DNA of 64,000 bases from Adhaeribacter swui (lineage in GTDB: Bacteria > Bacteroidota > Bacteroidia > Cytophagales > Hymenobacteraceae), in contig NZ_CP055156.1 of assembly GCF_014217805.1 (NCBI RefSeq), forward strand, positions 1,674,001 through 1,738,000, written 5' to 3'. Both the position numbers and the translations under genes were made by a program. Shown one piece after another: positions 46,166 to 55,300 of the stretch (the first letter of the stretch is position 1; every line of letters begins with the position of its first letter). The notes under the pieces were generated by a model. It worked only from the letters and a program-made list of their open reading frames with translations, did no database searches and was not told where the DNA came from.

Positions 46166-46609
46166 TTATTTTTTGGTAAATACCTCAATGTAAACTGCTT
46201 TAGCTGCATTCTTCCGGGTACCATTTTCCAAATAACTGTCCGGCTGTCTAGCCATTCGCCATTCCATATTGGTTCTGGTTAAATAGATAATTTCGGATTG
46301 GGAAGCGATGGAGCTTTCAACCAGTATGTACTTTTTATCATCAGTACTGAATGTAGAGTAAGTGGCACTAGTATTTTCAGAATTAGGGTAAGAAATAGTA
46401 AGCCGGTTACGCGTAAAGTTATATAAGGTAGAATCGTTATACCGTTCCTCAAATACTTTGTTATTAGCAGCATCGTAATATTCTACTTTTAAAAAATAAT
46501 CCCATTTACCCAAAATAAGCTTATCTGATGTTAGGTCCGATTCTGTATTTTCTTTACAAGCCGTTAGAAATAGTAATAGCAAAATAGATAAAGATAATAG
46601 CTTCTGCAT
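46166..46609 (-). CDS. lipocalin-like lipoprotein
   Basis: A 147-residue predicted lipoprotein. The signal peptide ends in the lipobox LTAC (Cys18). The mature part starts near a LILGKWDYFLKVEYYDA segment, then strand-rich sequence, the layout of the lipocalin-like/DUF families of Bacteroidota lipoproteins in which G-x-W opens the first strand. The ligand and function are unknown. It appears to be transcribed alone. Confidence 0.8.
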   Translation of the reverse strand: MQKLLSLSILLLLFLTACKENTESDLTSDKLILGKWDYFLKVEYYDAANNKVFEERYNDSTLYNFTRNRLTISYPNSENTSATYSTFSTDDKKYILVESSIASQSEIIYLTRTNMEWRMARQPDSYLENGTRKNAAKAVYIEVFTKK

Positions 46610-46789
46610 GACTTTAATTTTTAAAATTTAGGCTTTTTTGGGTTTATTAATGACTTGTTAAAGCGAATACTTTTAAAGCATACAAGCTACAATAATAATT
46701 AATGTTTAAAAATTTTTAAGTATCTTATTTACAACAAGTAACTACTTAAAAGAGAAGTGCTATTAACCCGTACCTAAACTTAGAACTTA

Positions 46790-47368
46790 TTACTTTTTCA
46801 CCAATTCGGTAACTCCCAAAAAGCCGCTACCGTCCTGGCGCACTACCTGCCAACCCATTTTTCGTAAAGCCCGTCGCACAAAAAAATTTAAAAAACCGTG
46901 TGCTACCAGTACTACTTTCCCGTCTTTATCGGCTTGTTGTGCTAACTTTTGCGCTGCTTTACGGGCTCGTTGCCGGGCTTGGTGAAATGGTTCTAAATCC
47001 TGGTTATTCAGACCGAGCAGCCAAAGAACGCGCGCGCCGTAAAGCCAGAATTTAATCGGAAACTTTAAAAAGGGTACCGGAAAGATCTGGCGCGGAAATT
47101 CGTTAAATACCGGATCTGCTATTAAGCTTACTTCATTCCCAAAAATGGCCTGTGCCGTTTGCTTGGCCCGTGGCAAAGTACTGCAAAATACCTGGGTTAC
47201 GTGTTCGTAGGGTAGCCCGGCGGGCTTGTTTACGAGTTGCTCAATAGTACAGATGTCGTAATTTTTTAAAAACTGACTGGCTTGCTGCTGATTAAAAAAT
47301 CCGCTTTTCGATACATTGGGTCGTTGGTGGCGAATTAAAAAAATGTGCCGGGTAGCCAATTCCTTCAT
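46790..47368 (-). CDS. histidine phosphatase (phosphoglycerate mutase-like) family protein
   Basis: A roughly 192-residue protein counted from the ATG at 47368, which starts just before the catalytic motif; an ATG at 47410 would add 14 residues. The motif is LIRHQRP instead of the usual RHGE/RHGQ, so the glycine after the catalytic histidine is replaced by glutamine. Later elements are FCSTLPRAKQTAQ (second arginine site) and VVLVAHGFLNFFVRRAL, which supplies the second catalytic histidine. The HGF region supports activity. Substrate could be a sugar phosphate or phosphoprotein and cannot be fixed. Confidence 0.83.
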   Translation of the reverse strand: MKELATRHIFLIRHQRPNVSKSGFFNQQQASQFLKNYDICTIEQLVNKPAGLPYEHVTQVFCSTLPRAKQTAQAIFGNEVSLIADPVFNEFPRQIFPVPFLKFPIKFWLYGARVLWLLGLNNQDLEPFHQARQRARKAAQKLAQQADKDGKVVLVAHGFLNFFVRRALRKMGWQVVRQDGSGFLGVTELVKK

Positions 47369-47605
47369 AATTAAACGTAAATCTGGGTATCCGCTTAAAA
47401 CGCTAATCAACCAACAGGGTTAAACTTTTCTGCTGCAGCTTCTTTATGGAACTCGCAAACTTCAAATAGATTTAAAATTTTTTAAAATCTTCTGATTGTA
47501 ACGTCTGTTCTGTTGAATTTTAAATTCACAAATCGATTATCTGGCAACCTGCTGGTTTAATTGCGTATACAATTCAATTAATAACTTACACCAAGCACAA
47601 AAACT

Positions 47606-48031
47606 ATGAAAAAGCTAAGTAAATTATCCTTCATTGCTGCCTTTGTGGCCTTCTCGTTTGTGGCCTGCGAAACCAAAACCACTGAAAACAGCGGAACCGC
47701 TACAGATGTAGAAGATGCCAATAATTCCTCGATAGAAGGAGACACCAAAGAAACCGCTGATAACATTGAAGACCAAGCCGAAGCGGCCGGTGATAAAACC
47801 GAAGCGGCCGCGAACGAAGCCAGCGCGGATATTAAAGAAGAGGGTCGGGAAGCAGGCGCTAAATTAAATGCAGCCGGCCAGGAAATAAAGCAAGAAGCAA
47901 AAGAAGCCGGTGCTGAGATTAAACAAGAAACCGAAGAAGCAAAAGCCAAACTAAAAGCCGGCGCTCAGAAAGCCAAGGACAAAATTAAAGAAGAAGCCAA
48001 CGAAGCCAACGACGCTATACAAAACAACTAA
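47606..48031 (+). CDS. lipoprotein with 11-mer amphipathic helical repeats
   Basis: A 141-residue predicted lipoprotein with lipobox FVAC (Cys21). Nearly all the rest is Lys, Glu and Ala with a period of about 11 residues (IKQEAKEAGAE, IKQETEEAKAK), like LEA, YtxH or apolipoprotein-type helices. It would form a long amphipathic or coiled-coil helix anchored in a membrane. A stress or envelope role is plausible from such homologues, not shown here. An opposite-strand frame over this gene is a codon-bias artefact. Confidence 0.82.
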   Translation: MKKLSKLSFIAAFVAFSFVACETKTTENSGTATDVEDANNSSIEGDTKETADNIEDQAEAAGDKTEAAANEASADIKEEGREAGAKLNAAGQEIKQEAKEAGAEIKQETEEAKAKLKAGAQKAKDKIKEEANEANDAIQNN

Positions 48032-48056
48032 AATCTTTTTGGCTTTTATATAACTT

Positions 48057-48104
48057 TAATCCGGTCAGAGCCAATTCGCTTGGTTTTGGCCGGATTAATT
48101 TTTT
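48057..48104 (+). terminator. Rho-independent terminator
   Basis: The arms 48057-48074 and 48080-48097 (TAATCCGG with CCGGATTA at the base) pair with a few G-U or mismatched positions around a short loop, and a T-run follows. It ends the gene at 47606-48031. Confidence 0.82.
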
Positions 48105-48134
48105 AATACCTTTTACGAAAATTCCCTACTGGCT

Positions 48135-49955
48135 TCACAAACCATCACCGTATTTAAAATACTCGTTTACGGTTACGGGTAGTTTACCATTGGCGCTTAT
48201 ACGGCCAGCTACCAGTTTAGCCGCGGCTTCCTGCACTGGTAAGAGCTGCTGGTAACCCACAATCAAACCATCGGCTTTCCTGATATCTTTTAGTTGCGTA
48301 AGCGTGTAGGCATTATCAAACAAAACTACCAGGCTGTTTTTCTGATCCAGGAGTTCGTTTACTAAATCCAATTCTTCTTTAGCAAGCAGCAGGGTATTAC
48401 TCGGCCGGATGCTGGGTCCGTATAAACCAATAACCACTTGCTTGTATTTCTTCAGTTTCCGGCGCAAAGCTAAACGCGCTTTTTTATCGCTGCGCCGGGG
48501 CAGCACAAAGTTTTCCACGGGCACGTATTCGCTTAATCTTTTTTGAAAAAATGTGGGTTTGGATGCTCCTACCGCTACTACGGCGTATTTTACCCGCTTT
48601 TTGCGTTGCAGCGGAATAATGTGGCTCTGGTTGTGCAGCATGGTTAAAGAGCCTTCGGCCAAACGCCAGTTGGTTTCGTAAGCGCGCGAAGCCGTTAAAT
48701 CGGCGTATAAGCTATCCAGCACAATGGGTTGGTATTTATTTAGGCCTACCCAGTATTTGGCCGATAATACTTTTTTGCAACGTTTATCAATATCTACCTG
48801 GCTCAGGCGTTTCTGCCGGATCGCTAACTTAATAGCTTCAATTGCTTTAGGCACGCTTACTAAACGTTCCAAAACATCGTTGCCGGCTTCTAAAGCTCTT
48901 ACTTCGGCCTCACCCGCTTTAAAATATTTGGTTACGCCTTTCATTACCATAGCATCGGTAACTACCAGGCCGCCAAATTCCAGTTCTTTTTTTAATAAAT
49001 CGGTAACAATGGGCCGCGAGAGCGTAGAGGGTAAGTTAGACGTAGAATCGAGTTTAGGCAAGTGCATGTGGGCCACCATAATACCACCTACTCCCGCTTG
49101 TATTAACTCCCGGAACGGGTATAACTCTAAAGAATCCAGCCGGTCGCGGCCATACGGAATTACGGGCAAATCGTGGTGCGAATCTACGTTGGTATCGCCG
49201 TGGCCCGGAAAGTGTTTGGCTGTAGCAATAATGCCTTCGCTCTGCATGCCCAGCATGTATGCCAAGCTTTTAGAAGCCACATCGTTTTTATTTTCGCCGA
49301 AAGCCCGGTAGCCAATTATGGGGTTAGCCGGGTTATTGTTAATATCTACCACCGGGGCAAAGTTCAGGTGCATGCCCAAACGTTTAAACTCCATAGCAAT
49401 TTCGGCGCCCATGCGGTAAATTAAACTATCGTTGTTAATGGCGCCCAGCAACATGGGTAATGGGTACTGAATGGCACTATCCATGCGCATGCCAATACCC
49501 GATTCGGCGTCCATGCTAATGAGTAAAGGCACTTTACTGGCCGCCTGAAACTTATTGGTGAGTTTGGCTTGCCGCACCGGTCCGCCCTGAAAAAAGATTA
49601 AACCGCCTACTTTGTACTTTTTAATTAAGTGCAGCACATCTTCTTCGTGCTCCGGTCCCTGGTTCGAAAAAGCTTCTACAATCATGAGCTGGGCAATGCG
49701 CTCTTCGGGCGTTAAACGCCGAAACACCGAATCTACCCACCGGTTTTTGCGGTGCAGCGAGGTAATAAGCGCATTAGGGTATTTTAAAGTATCTTCTATG
49801 TCTATTTCTACTTCGCGGGCTTTAAATACTACTTTGCGGGCGGGCGGTTCTTTTTCGCGGCACGAACTCAGGTACAAACCGGCCAACAGTAAAAATCCAG
49901 TTATCCAGAAGCGTAACAGGCGGCAGTTGAAAGCGTAATTTTTAAAAAATAGCAT
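48135..49955 (-). CDS. glycoside hydrolase family 3 protein (beta-N-acetylglucosaminidase, NagZ-like)
   Basis: A 606-residue lipoprotein (lipobox LSSC, Cys32) with a GH3 catalytic barrel at about 80-400 and a second alpha/beta domain after it. The motif KHFPGHGDTNVDSHHDLP is the NagZ-type loop whose Asp-His dyad acts as general acid/base. The nucleophile is likely the Asp in LVVTDAM. NagZ-like enzymes release N-acetylglucosamine from peptidoglycan or chitin fragments. Location is the periplasm or cell surface. An opposing or linked recycling gene is not present nearby. Confidence 0.93.
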   Translation of the reverse strand: MLFFKNYAFNCRLLRFWITGFLLLAGLYLSSCREKEPPARKVVFKAREVEIDIEDTLKYPNALITSLHRKNRWVDSVFRRLTPEERIAQLMIVEAFSNQGPEHEEDVLHLIKKYKVGGLIFFQGGPVRQAKLTNKFQAASKVPLLISMDAESGIGMRMDSAIQYPLPMLLGAINNDSLIYRMGAEIAMEFKRLGMHLNFAPVVDINNNPANPIIGYRAFGENKNDVASKSLAYMLGMQSEGIIATAKHFPGHGDTNVDSHHDLPVIPYGRDRLDSLELYPFRELIQAGVGGIMVAHMHLPKLDSTSNLPSTLSRPIVTDLLKKELEFGGLVVTDAMVMKGVTKYFKAGEAEVRALEAGNDVLERLVSVPKAIEAIKLAIRQKRLSQVDIDKRCKKVLSAKYWVGLNKYQPIVLDSLYADLTASRAYETNWRLAEGSLTMLHNQSHIIPLQRKKRVKYAVVAVGASKPTFFQKRLSEYVPVENFVLPRRSDKKARLALRRKLKKYKQVVIGLYGPSIRPSNTLLLAKEELDLVNELLDQKNSLVVLFDNAYTLTQLKDIRKADGLIVGYQQLLPVQEAAAKLVAGRISANGKLPVTVNEYFKYGDGL

Positions 49956-50391
49956 GCATTCAGGTTTAATAGGCGCGTGTATTCCGGCAGAAATAATAAT
50001 TCTTCAAGCAGATCTACCTGTATTTTGCGGTTAGTGTTACAATCATTTTTTAAATTTTGCTTATTCCCCGCTCTATTTACAGTTAGTTCTTGCCGGTTTG
50101 TAACCAAGTGGGTTAATATAACAAGGTTTATATTTAACTACTGTTTAATAGTCGAAAAATGAAACATTTACTTCTTTTGCCCCTATTTAGCTGCTAGCTA
50201 CAAATCTGCTTACCCTGAAAACATAAGCTCATTTTTAAAATAGTAGCCGGCAACTGCAATAGAATGCGACTATTTGATTATACCGTTACTTATCTCGCCT
50301 AAAAACTCCCGAAGAAATAAGATTTAAGATTTATTAATTTCTGCTCCCGGCTGATTTTTCTTTTAACTTTAAGCCCAAATTTTAATTAGGT
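49956..50391. other. intergenic gap between divergent genes
   Basis: About 436 bp, AT-rich, between the GH3 and aminotransferase starts. A TAACTTTA near 50367 resembles a weak -7 box for the aminotransferase. No gene or repeat was recognised. Confidence 0.5.
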
Positions 50392-51615
50392 ATGATACAG
50401 AAGAGTAACCGGCTGCATAATGTGTTTTATGAAATCCGCGGCCCCGTGTTCGAGAAAGCCATGGAGCTGGAGCTGCAAGGCTATAAAATAACCCGTTTAA
50501 ATATTGGTAATCCCGCGCCGTTTGGCTTCGATGCGCCCGACGAAATTATTCACGACGTAATTATTAATTTGCGCCGTGCCCAGGGCTATACCGAATCAAA
50601 AGGTTTATTTGCGGCCCGCAAAGCCGTAATGCACGATTGCCAGCGCAAAGGCATTGCCGACGTAAAAATTGATGATATCTACATTGGTAACGGAGTAAGC
50701 GAACTGATTCTGCTCAGCATGCAGGCGTTGCTCAACAACGACGATGAAATTTTAATACCAGCACCCGATTACCCGCTCTGGACCGCTGCGGTAAATCTAG
50801 CCGGCGGTAAAGCCGTGCATTACCTCTGCGACGAAGCTTCGGATTGGTACCCGGACCTGGAAGATTTGGAAAGTAAAATTACGTCCCGGACTAAAGGTTT
50901 AGTGGTAATTAACCCGAATAACCCCACGGGGGCGGTTTACTCCGAAGATGTGTTGCGCCGCCTCGTAGCTATTGCCGAACGCCACAACTTGATTATTTTC
51001 TCCGACGAAATTTACGACCGCATTTTGTACGACGATGCTGTGCATTATTCGCCGGCGGCTTTTTCGAGCGATATCTTATTTCTAACTTTTAGCGGTTTAT
51101 CGAAAAACTACCGGGCGGCTGGTTTCCGGGCTGGCTGGATGATTGTGAGCGGGGCCAAGCACCGGGCTAAATCGTATATCGAAGGATTAACCGCTTTATC
51201 GAGTATGCGCTTGTGCAGCAATGTGCCCTCGCAATTTGCCATTCAAACTGCCTTGGGCGGTTATCAAAGCATCAACGAGTTAGTTATGCCAAATGGCCGC
51301 TTGCGCAAACAACGCGATGCCTGCTACGAAAAGTTAATTTCTATCCCGGGAATTACCTGCGTAAAACCCAAAGGCGCTTTTTACCTCTTCCCGAAGCTGG
51401 ATGTGCAAAAGTTTAACATCAAGGACGATATGCAGTTTGCCCTGGATTTACTCGAAGATCAGCATATTTTAATTGTGCACGGTACGGGCTTTAACTGGCC
51501 GCATCCCGATCATTTCCGGATTGTGTATTTACCTACGGTAGAAGAATTAAACGCCACCCTCGACCGCATGGCTTTGTTCCTGAAAGATTACGAAGGCGTA
51601 GCAAAGATTCAGTAG
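50392..51615 (+). CDS. PLP-dependent aminotransferase, class I/II, AlaA-like
   Basis: A 407-residue cytoplasmic enzyme. The N-terminus (NRLHNVFYEIRGPVFEKAMELE) is typical of the AlaA/AspC-like alanine aminotransferases. The PLP-binding residues are in place: Asn177 in NPNNPTG, Asp205 in SDEIYDR, and Lys238 in SGLSKNYRAAGFRAGW. The substrate-carboxylate arginine is in DHFRIVYLP. It probably interconverts pyruvate/glutamate and alanine/2-oxoglutarate, though other amino acids cannot be excluded. It is monocistronic with a downstream terminator. Confidence 0.94.
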   Translation: MIQKSNRLHNVFYEIRGPVFEKAMELELQGYKITRLNIGNPAPFGFDAPDEIIHDVIINLRRAQGYTESKGLFAARKAVMHDCQRKGIADVKIDDIYIGNGVSELILLSMQALLNNDDEILIPAPDYPLWTAAVNLAGGKAVHYLCDEASDWYPDLEDLESKITSRTKGLVVINPNNPTGAVYSEDVLRRLVAIAERHNLIIFSDEIYDRILYDDAVHYSPAAFSSDILFLTFSGLSKNYRAAGFRAGWMIVSGAKHRAKSYIEGLTALSSMRLCSNVPSQFAIQTALGGYQSINELVMPNGRLRKQRDACYEKLISIPGITCVKPKGAFYLFPKLDVQKFNIKDDMQFALDLLEDQHILIVHGTGFNWPHPDHFRIVYLPTVEELNATLDRMALFLKDYEGVAKIQ

Positions 51616-51705
51616 ATATATTTCAATGATATATTGTAAAAAGCTTTACCAAAGCAATATTTTTAAATTTAAAGTTAAGTAAATAGATCATTCTATTGAT
51701 TGATA

Positions 51706-51746
51706 AAAACAAAGGGCCAGCTGTATCCGCTGGCCTTTTGTTTTTT
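51706..51746 (+). terminator. Rho-independent terminator of the aminotransferase gene
   Basis: The arms 51706-51721 (AAAACAAAGGGCCAGC) and 51729-51744 (GCTGGCCTTTTGTTTT) pair with one mismatch around a 7-base loop, followed by a T-run. Confidence 0.9.
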
Positions 51747-51802
51747 CTTCTACCTGGATCATTTAATGCATTTGAATCAAGGCTTTTGCAAGAACTTAAG
51801 GT

Positions 51803-51956
51803 CGTTTGTGAAGACACAAACGACGGCATTGAACGACGGCACTCAGGTACAAATGAAGGTACTTACTGGATAGAGTAACGCGAAGGCACTGCTTATTGAT
51901 AATACTACTCATTGGTCATGTTCACTTGCCTCGCCCATTGGCTGTGTCTTCACAGC
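51803..51956. repeat. orphan REP pair (BIME-like)
   Basis: 51803-51822 is CGTTTGTGAAGACACAAACG followed by ACGGC, close to the AGGGC extension at the transposase right end. 51941-51956 is GCTGTGTCTTCACAGC, a diverged REP in the opposite orientation with the same loop. The inverted pair lies about 16 kb from the transposase gene. Confidence 0.82.
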
Positions 51957-52023
51957 TAAATTTGCAAAAATTTAAAAATTTTCTATCCAGTACCAGTCGC
52001 TATTTAAGCAAGCTCAACAGAAT

Positions 52024-54882
52024 TTAAAAACCAACATCCACTACCAGCACTTCCACCTGTAAATCCTTTTCCTGGGGCAAATACGAGAAGCGAACCCCGA
52101 AATTCCATAAAATCCCGTTGAAGCGCATGACGTTAAAATCGGTGCTTAGCTCTGCGCCGATGGATTGGTAATTTCTGTTGGGCTGGTAAATCACCGCCTT
52201 GCTCCTGCCCTGGCCGTAATCAAAAAATACGTTACCCCGCAACCGCTGAAAATACAGGAAAGGCCCTAAAGCTAAATCGGGGTACCAGAGCGGTAAGCGG
52301 TATTGCACAAAACCACCCGCAAAATTTTGGTGCGAGCGGTAGCTATAGCCCCTTGGGAAAATAATGGTGCTGGCAAAGCGGTAATTCTCGACATCCTGGT
52401 GCTGGTAATTACCGCCAATCTGGAAAGAATGGTGCTTAAACAAACCCGGAAAAGCAAATTGCGCCGTAGCCGCAAACAAACCACTTTTATAATCTCCGCC
52501 CATGGGGGTATGGTAATAATTTATCGCTAAACGTTGTTCAAACCGGCCGGCTAAATCGCGCTTGCTTCGGCTATGGCTGCGGATATAAGCTACATTATAA
52601 TGTAAGTTACGCAGCGTACCATTTGATTGCTCGGTTAAAGCAGTCCGCGGCCGTTCGTAATCCGAAACATCTGTAACATTGGCATCGGCGCCAAAAACTA
52701 AACTTTCCTGGTAACGGGAGTGCGTTAAATTTAAGGGGATCTGGAAACCGGCCGTGATACTTTTTTCGCGCCAGCCATACTCTAAGGAATCGTCTTTTAC
52801 TTCGGCCCGCTGACCGATAGCGCCGGCAACATTTATAATCGGGTAAAAGCCCTGATAGCTGAGGCCCACCTGTCCCCGACTGGTTTTCTCGTTGGCGTTG
52901 TAGGAATAGGTTGCCGTAGCTACGGTAGTACTGAGCAAATCCTGGGAGTAAAGGGTAGCGGTATAAATGTTGTTAACCGGGTCGCGGCCAGGTGCCCAAC
53001 TATGGGGCTTTACAATATTTTTAAATTTTGAATAAGGCTGCACGGGGTACACCTGGTTAGGTACCTGGGTTAAAATATCCGGATTGCCTTCCTGTTCCAC
53101 TACGGGCTGGTAGTATTTTACGCGGGTATCTGGCACCTGCGCCAGCGGTACCCAGGTAGCCGGGTTATGCGGCATGCGGGCGACAATATACCCGTTTTTG
53201 GTGAAATCGTTGAATATAATTTGTTGCCCATCGTGGCTGATGGTGGCATTGGTGCCGGCAAATGGCCGGGAAGTTACCTGGTATTGCTGCCGGGTAGTTA
53301 TATCCAGGGCAAATACATTTTCGATGCCGGTATAAGGGGCATTAAAGTACACGTAATTGCCCACCATTACGGGGTGCCCGATGTTTTCGGTAGTAGGTGG
53401 CAGCACTTCGGTAAAAGTATTGCTTTCGGGATCGAGCAATTGAATGGTACGCTGGCCATTGGCAGTCCGGAGTAAAACAATGTTTTTACCATCGGGCGAC
53501 CAGCGCGGCATCGAAAGGAAGTCGTTTTGGGGCGCTGGAATCCGTTTTAGTTCTTTCCCGGTAATAGCATCCAAAATAACCAGAGCGTATTCGTTTTTTA
53601 ACGTAGCTTCTATGGCTGCAATTTTACTGGCATCCGGCGAAAAGGCCGGGGCTGCTAAACGGGTTTTCCGTTGTAAAACCTGTTTTTTACCGGTAGCTAG
53701 GTCGTAGGTTTTTAAAACCGAGTAAGTTCTTACTTGCCACCGCGGGTCAAACTCGTACTCCGACCACACAATTTTATTTTGCGCCACCGATAACATGGCG
53801 TTGCCGTTCAACGGGCCTGGGGTAAACAATTTTTCTTCGGTACCATCCAGTTTAACTTGTACGAACTGCGGGTAATCGCCTAAGCCGGATTTAAGCGCCA
53901 CAATGCTGCCATCCGGCAGTTCCTGCGGAAACTCGTAGTTGGTGTAAACAGAATCGCTGCGTTTGGTAATCGTGGTAGCCTCGGTAAGTTCAATTTGGTT
54001 CACTTGCCCCGTCCAGAGTGAATCGAGTTCGTGTTGCAGGCGGCGGTAATTAGCGGGCAAACTATAACCGCTTTCGTAGCGCAACGACGACGAAAACACA
54101 AAAGGCACAAAAAATCGGCTCGCGGCCTGGTCTATTACGCCGCTCCAGAAATCGGCCCCGTAATGCCGGCGGCCATAGGTTACCAAATGATAGCCCAACA
54201 CGTAGTGGTTGGGTACCGGGTCTTTAAAAGAACCTAAATGCTGCTTGTTGTAGGAGTAATTGCGGCTGCTGAGTAAATTGGTGCGGTACAGTAAATCAAA
54301 ATCCGGAGTGCGACCGCGGCCACTGCGGGTAAATGCGGTTTCGGTACTCACGGCATCGCCTTCCCAAAACCAGTTAGGGATAGAAATATTATTGGCAACG
54401 GATAAGCCGTATTCGCCGCCCAAATAATACATTAATTTAGATAAGCTTTGCCGGGCTTTGTCGTATTGCACCACGTGCCGGAACTCGTGTACCGCCAGTA
54501 AATCGAGCCAACGGTTAGTACCCAATAAAGTGTAATCCTGCGGGGGCATGGTGTAAAACTCCGACCGGCGGGGCGCCAGGGTTACAAAACCGTTGGAAAT
54601 TGCGTTGCGATTTTGTAAGATCAGCGGCAAGCGGCGGGGTTCTTTCTGCAGGCTACGCGATAAAGGCGCGTGCAAGTACTGTAGGGTGTTGGCTACATGC
54701 TGGGCCTGGTTTTCAAAACCTTCCGGAAAAATTACCTGAAACTTTTCGGTGTTAATTTGCCGCCACGACACATCCGGTGGATTGGTATCCAGCTGGGCCT
54801 GGGCCGTGTGGTAAGAAAAAACAGAAGCAAATAAAAACAATACCTTGCGCTTCGACGAAAAAAGCAACGTACTAATAGGCAT
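52024..54882 (-). CDS. outer-membrane protein with peptidase MA-like, beta-propeller and barrel domains
   Basis: A 952-residue protein with a signal peptide near residues 12-29. Residues about 35-290 resemble a peptidase MA (gluzincin) domain with HExxH as His132-Glu133-Phe-Arg-His136 and a candidate third ligand Glu174 in NWFWEGDAVSTE. A TolB/PD40-like beta-propeller follows at about 310-600 (MPRWSPDGKNIVLL). The last 290 residues have the alternating pattern of an outer-membrane barrel ending in VDVGF. A protease tethered to a propeller and a barrel suggests action on surface or secreted proteins. No linked genes clarify the substrate. Confidence 0.86.
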   Translation of the reverse strand: MPISTLLFSSKRKVLFLFASVFSYHTAQAQLDTNPPDVSWRQINTEKFQVIFPEGFENQAQHVANTLQYLHAPLSRSLQKEPRRLPLILQNRNAISNGFVTLAPRRSEFYTMPPQDYTLLGTNRWLDLLAVHEFRHVVQYDKARQSLSKLMYYLGGEYGLSVANNISIPNWFWEGDAVSTETAFTRSGRGRTPDFDLLYRTNLLSSRNYSYNKQHLGSFKDPVPNHYVLGYHLVTYGRRHYGADFWSGVIDQAASRFFVPFVFSSSLRYESGYSLPANYRRLQHELDSLWTGQVNQIELTEATTITKRSDSVYTNYEFPQELPDGSIVALKSGLGDYPQFVQVKLDGTEEKLFTPGPLNGNAMLSVAQNKIVWSEYEFDPRWQVRTYSVLKTYDLATGKKQVLQRKTRLAAPAFSPDASKIAAIEATLKNEYALVILDAITGKELKRIPAPQNDFLSMPRWSPDGKNIVLLRTANGQRTIQLLDPESNTFTEVLPPTTENIGHPVMVGNYVYFNAPYTGIENVFALDITTRQQYQVTSRPFAGTNATISHDGQQIIFNDFTKNGYIVARMPHNPATWVPLAQVPDTRVKYYQPVVEQEGNPDILTQVPNQVYPVQPYSKFKNIVKPHSWAPGRDPVNNIYTATLYSQDLLSTTVATATYSYNANEKTSRGQVGLSYQGFYPIINVAGAIGQRAEVKDDSLEYGWREKSITAGFQIPLNLTHSRYQESLVFGADANVTDVSDYERPRTALTEQSNGTLRNLHYNVAYIRSHSRSKRDLAGRFEQRLAINYYHTPMGGDYKSGLFAATAQFAFPGLFKHHSFQIGGNYQHQDVENYRFASTIIFPRGYSYRSHQNFAGGFVQYRLPLWYPDLALGPFLYFQRLRGNVFFDYGQGRSKAVIYQPNRNYQSIGAELSTDFNVMRFNGILWNFGVRFSYLPQEKDLQVEVLVVDVGF

Positions 54883-55300
54883 ATAGGATAACTAGCGTGA
54901 TGTAAATTTTAAAATTTTATGGGATTTCGGCGGCAGCTCTTCGCAGAAACAAGGCTCCGTACTACTTCACCGAAAACAGGAAAGCCGCAGGCGGAAGATA
55001 ACATTTTATTTCTATTTTACAGAATGCAGGTATTTCGTCCGGTTTAAGTAAGCCGACATGGGTGTTGCACGTCAAAATTTTTAAAAAATTAATTGACGGC
55101 ATAAAAGTATCTGATTACCGCAACACCGTACATAAGTATTTCAACTTAATTTTATCCGGAATCTTACAAGGCAAGTATTTTTAAATTTTTGAGATAAGTA
55201 CTTCGACGAAATCAACTTAAAATATACTTTATGATGATCTAGTGATTGTCTTTACTTTATCACCGAACAACGAACAATTAATAACGAACAACTACTTCGT
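54883..55300. other. intergenic gap, nothing recognised
   Basis: About 418 bp between divergent genes, AT-rich, with only A/T palindrome tracts (for example near 54904-54918). Promoters for both flanking genes must lie here, but I cannot place them. Confidence 0.5.

Larger units (their letters stand above)
51616..52023. other. gap with terminator and paired REP elements
   Basis: It contains the aminotransferase terminator, one full REP palindrome and one diverged REP in the opposite orientation. No gene is seen. Confidence 0.65.

Noticed and set aside
47578-47949. 123-codon minus-strand frame rich in Ser and Ala opposite the lipoprotein gene
   Set aside because: It is the antisense of Lys/Glu/Ala codon repeats. 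The plus-strand frame has a signal peptide, a lipobox and a terminator.
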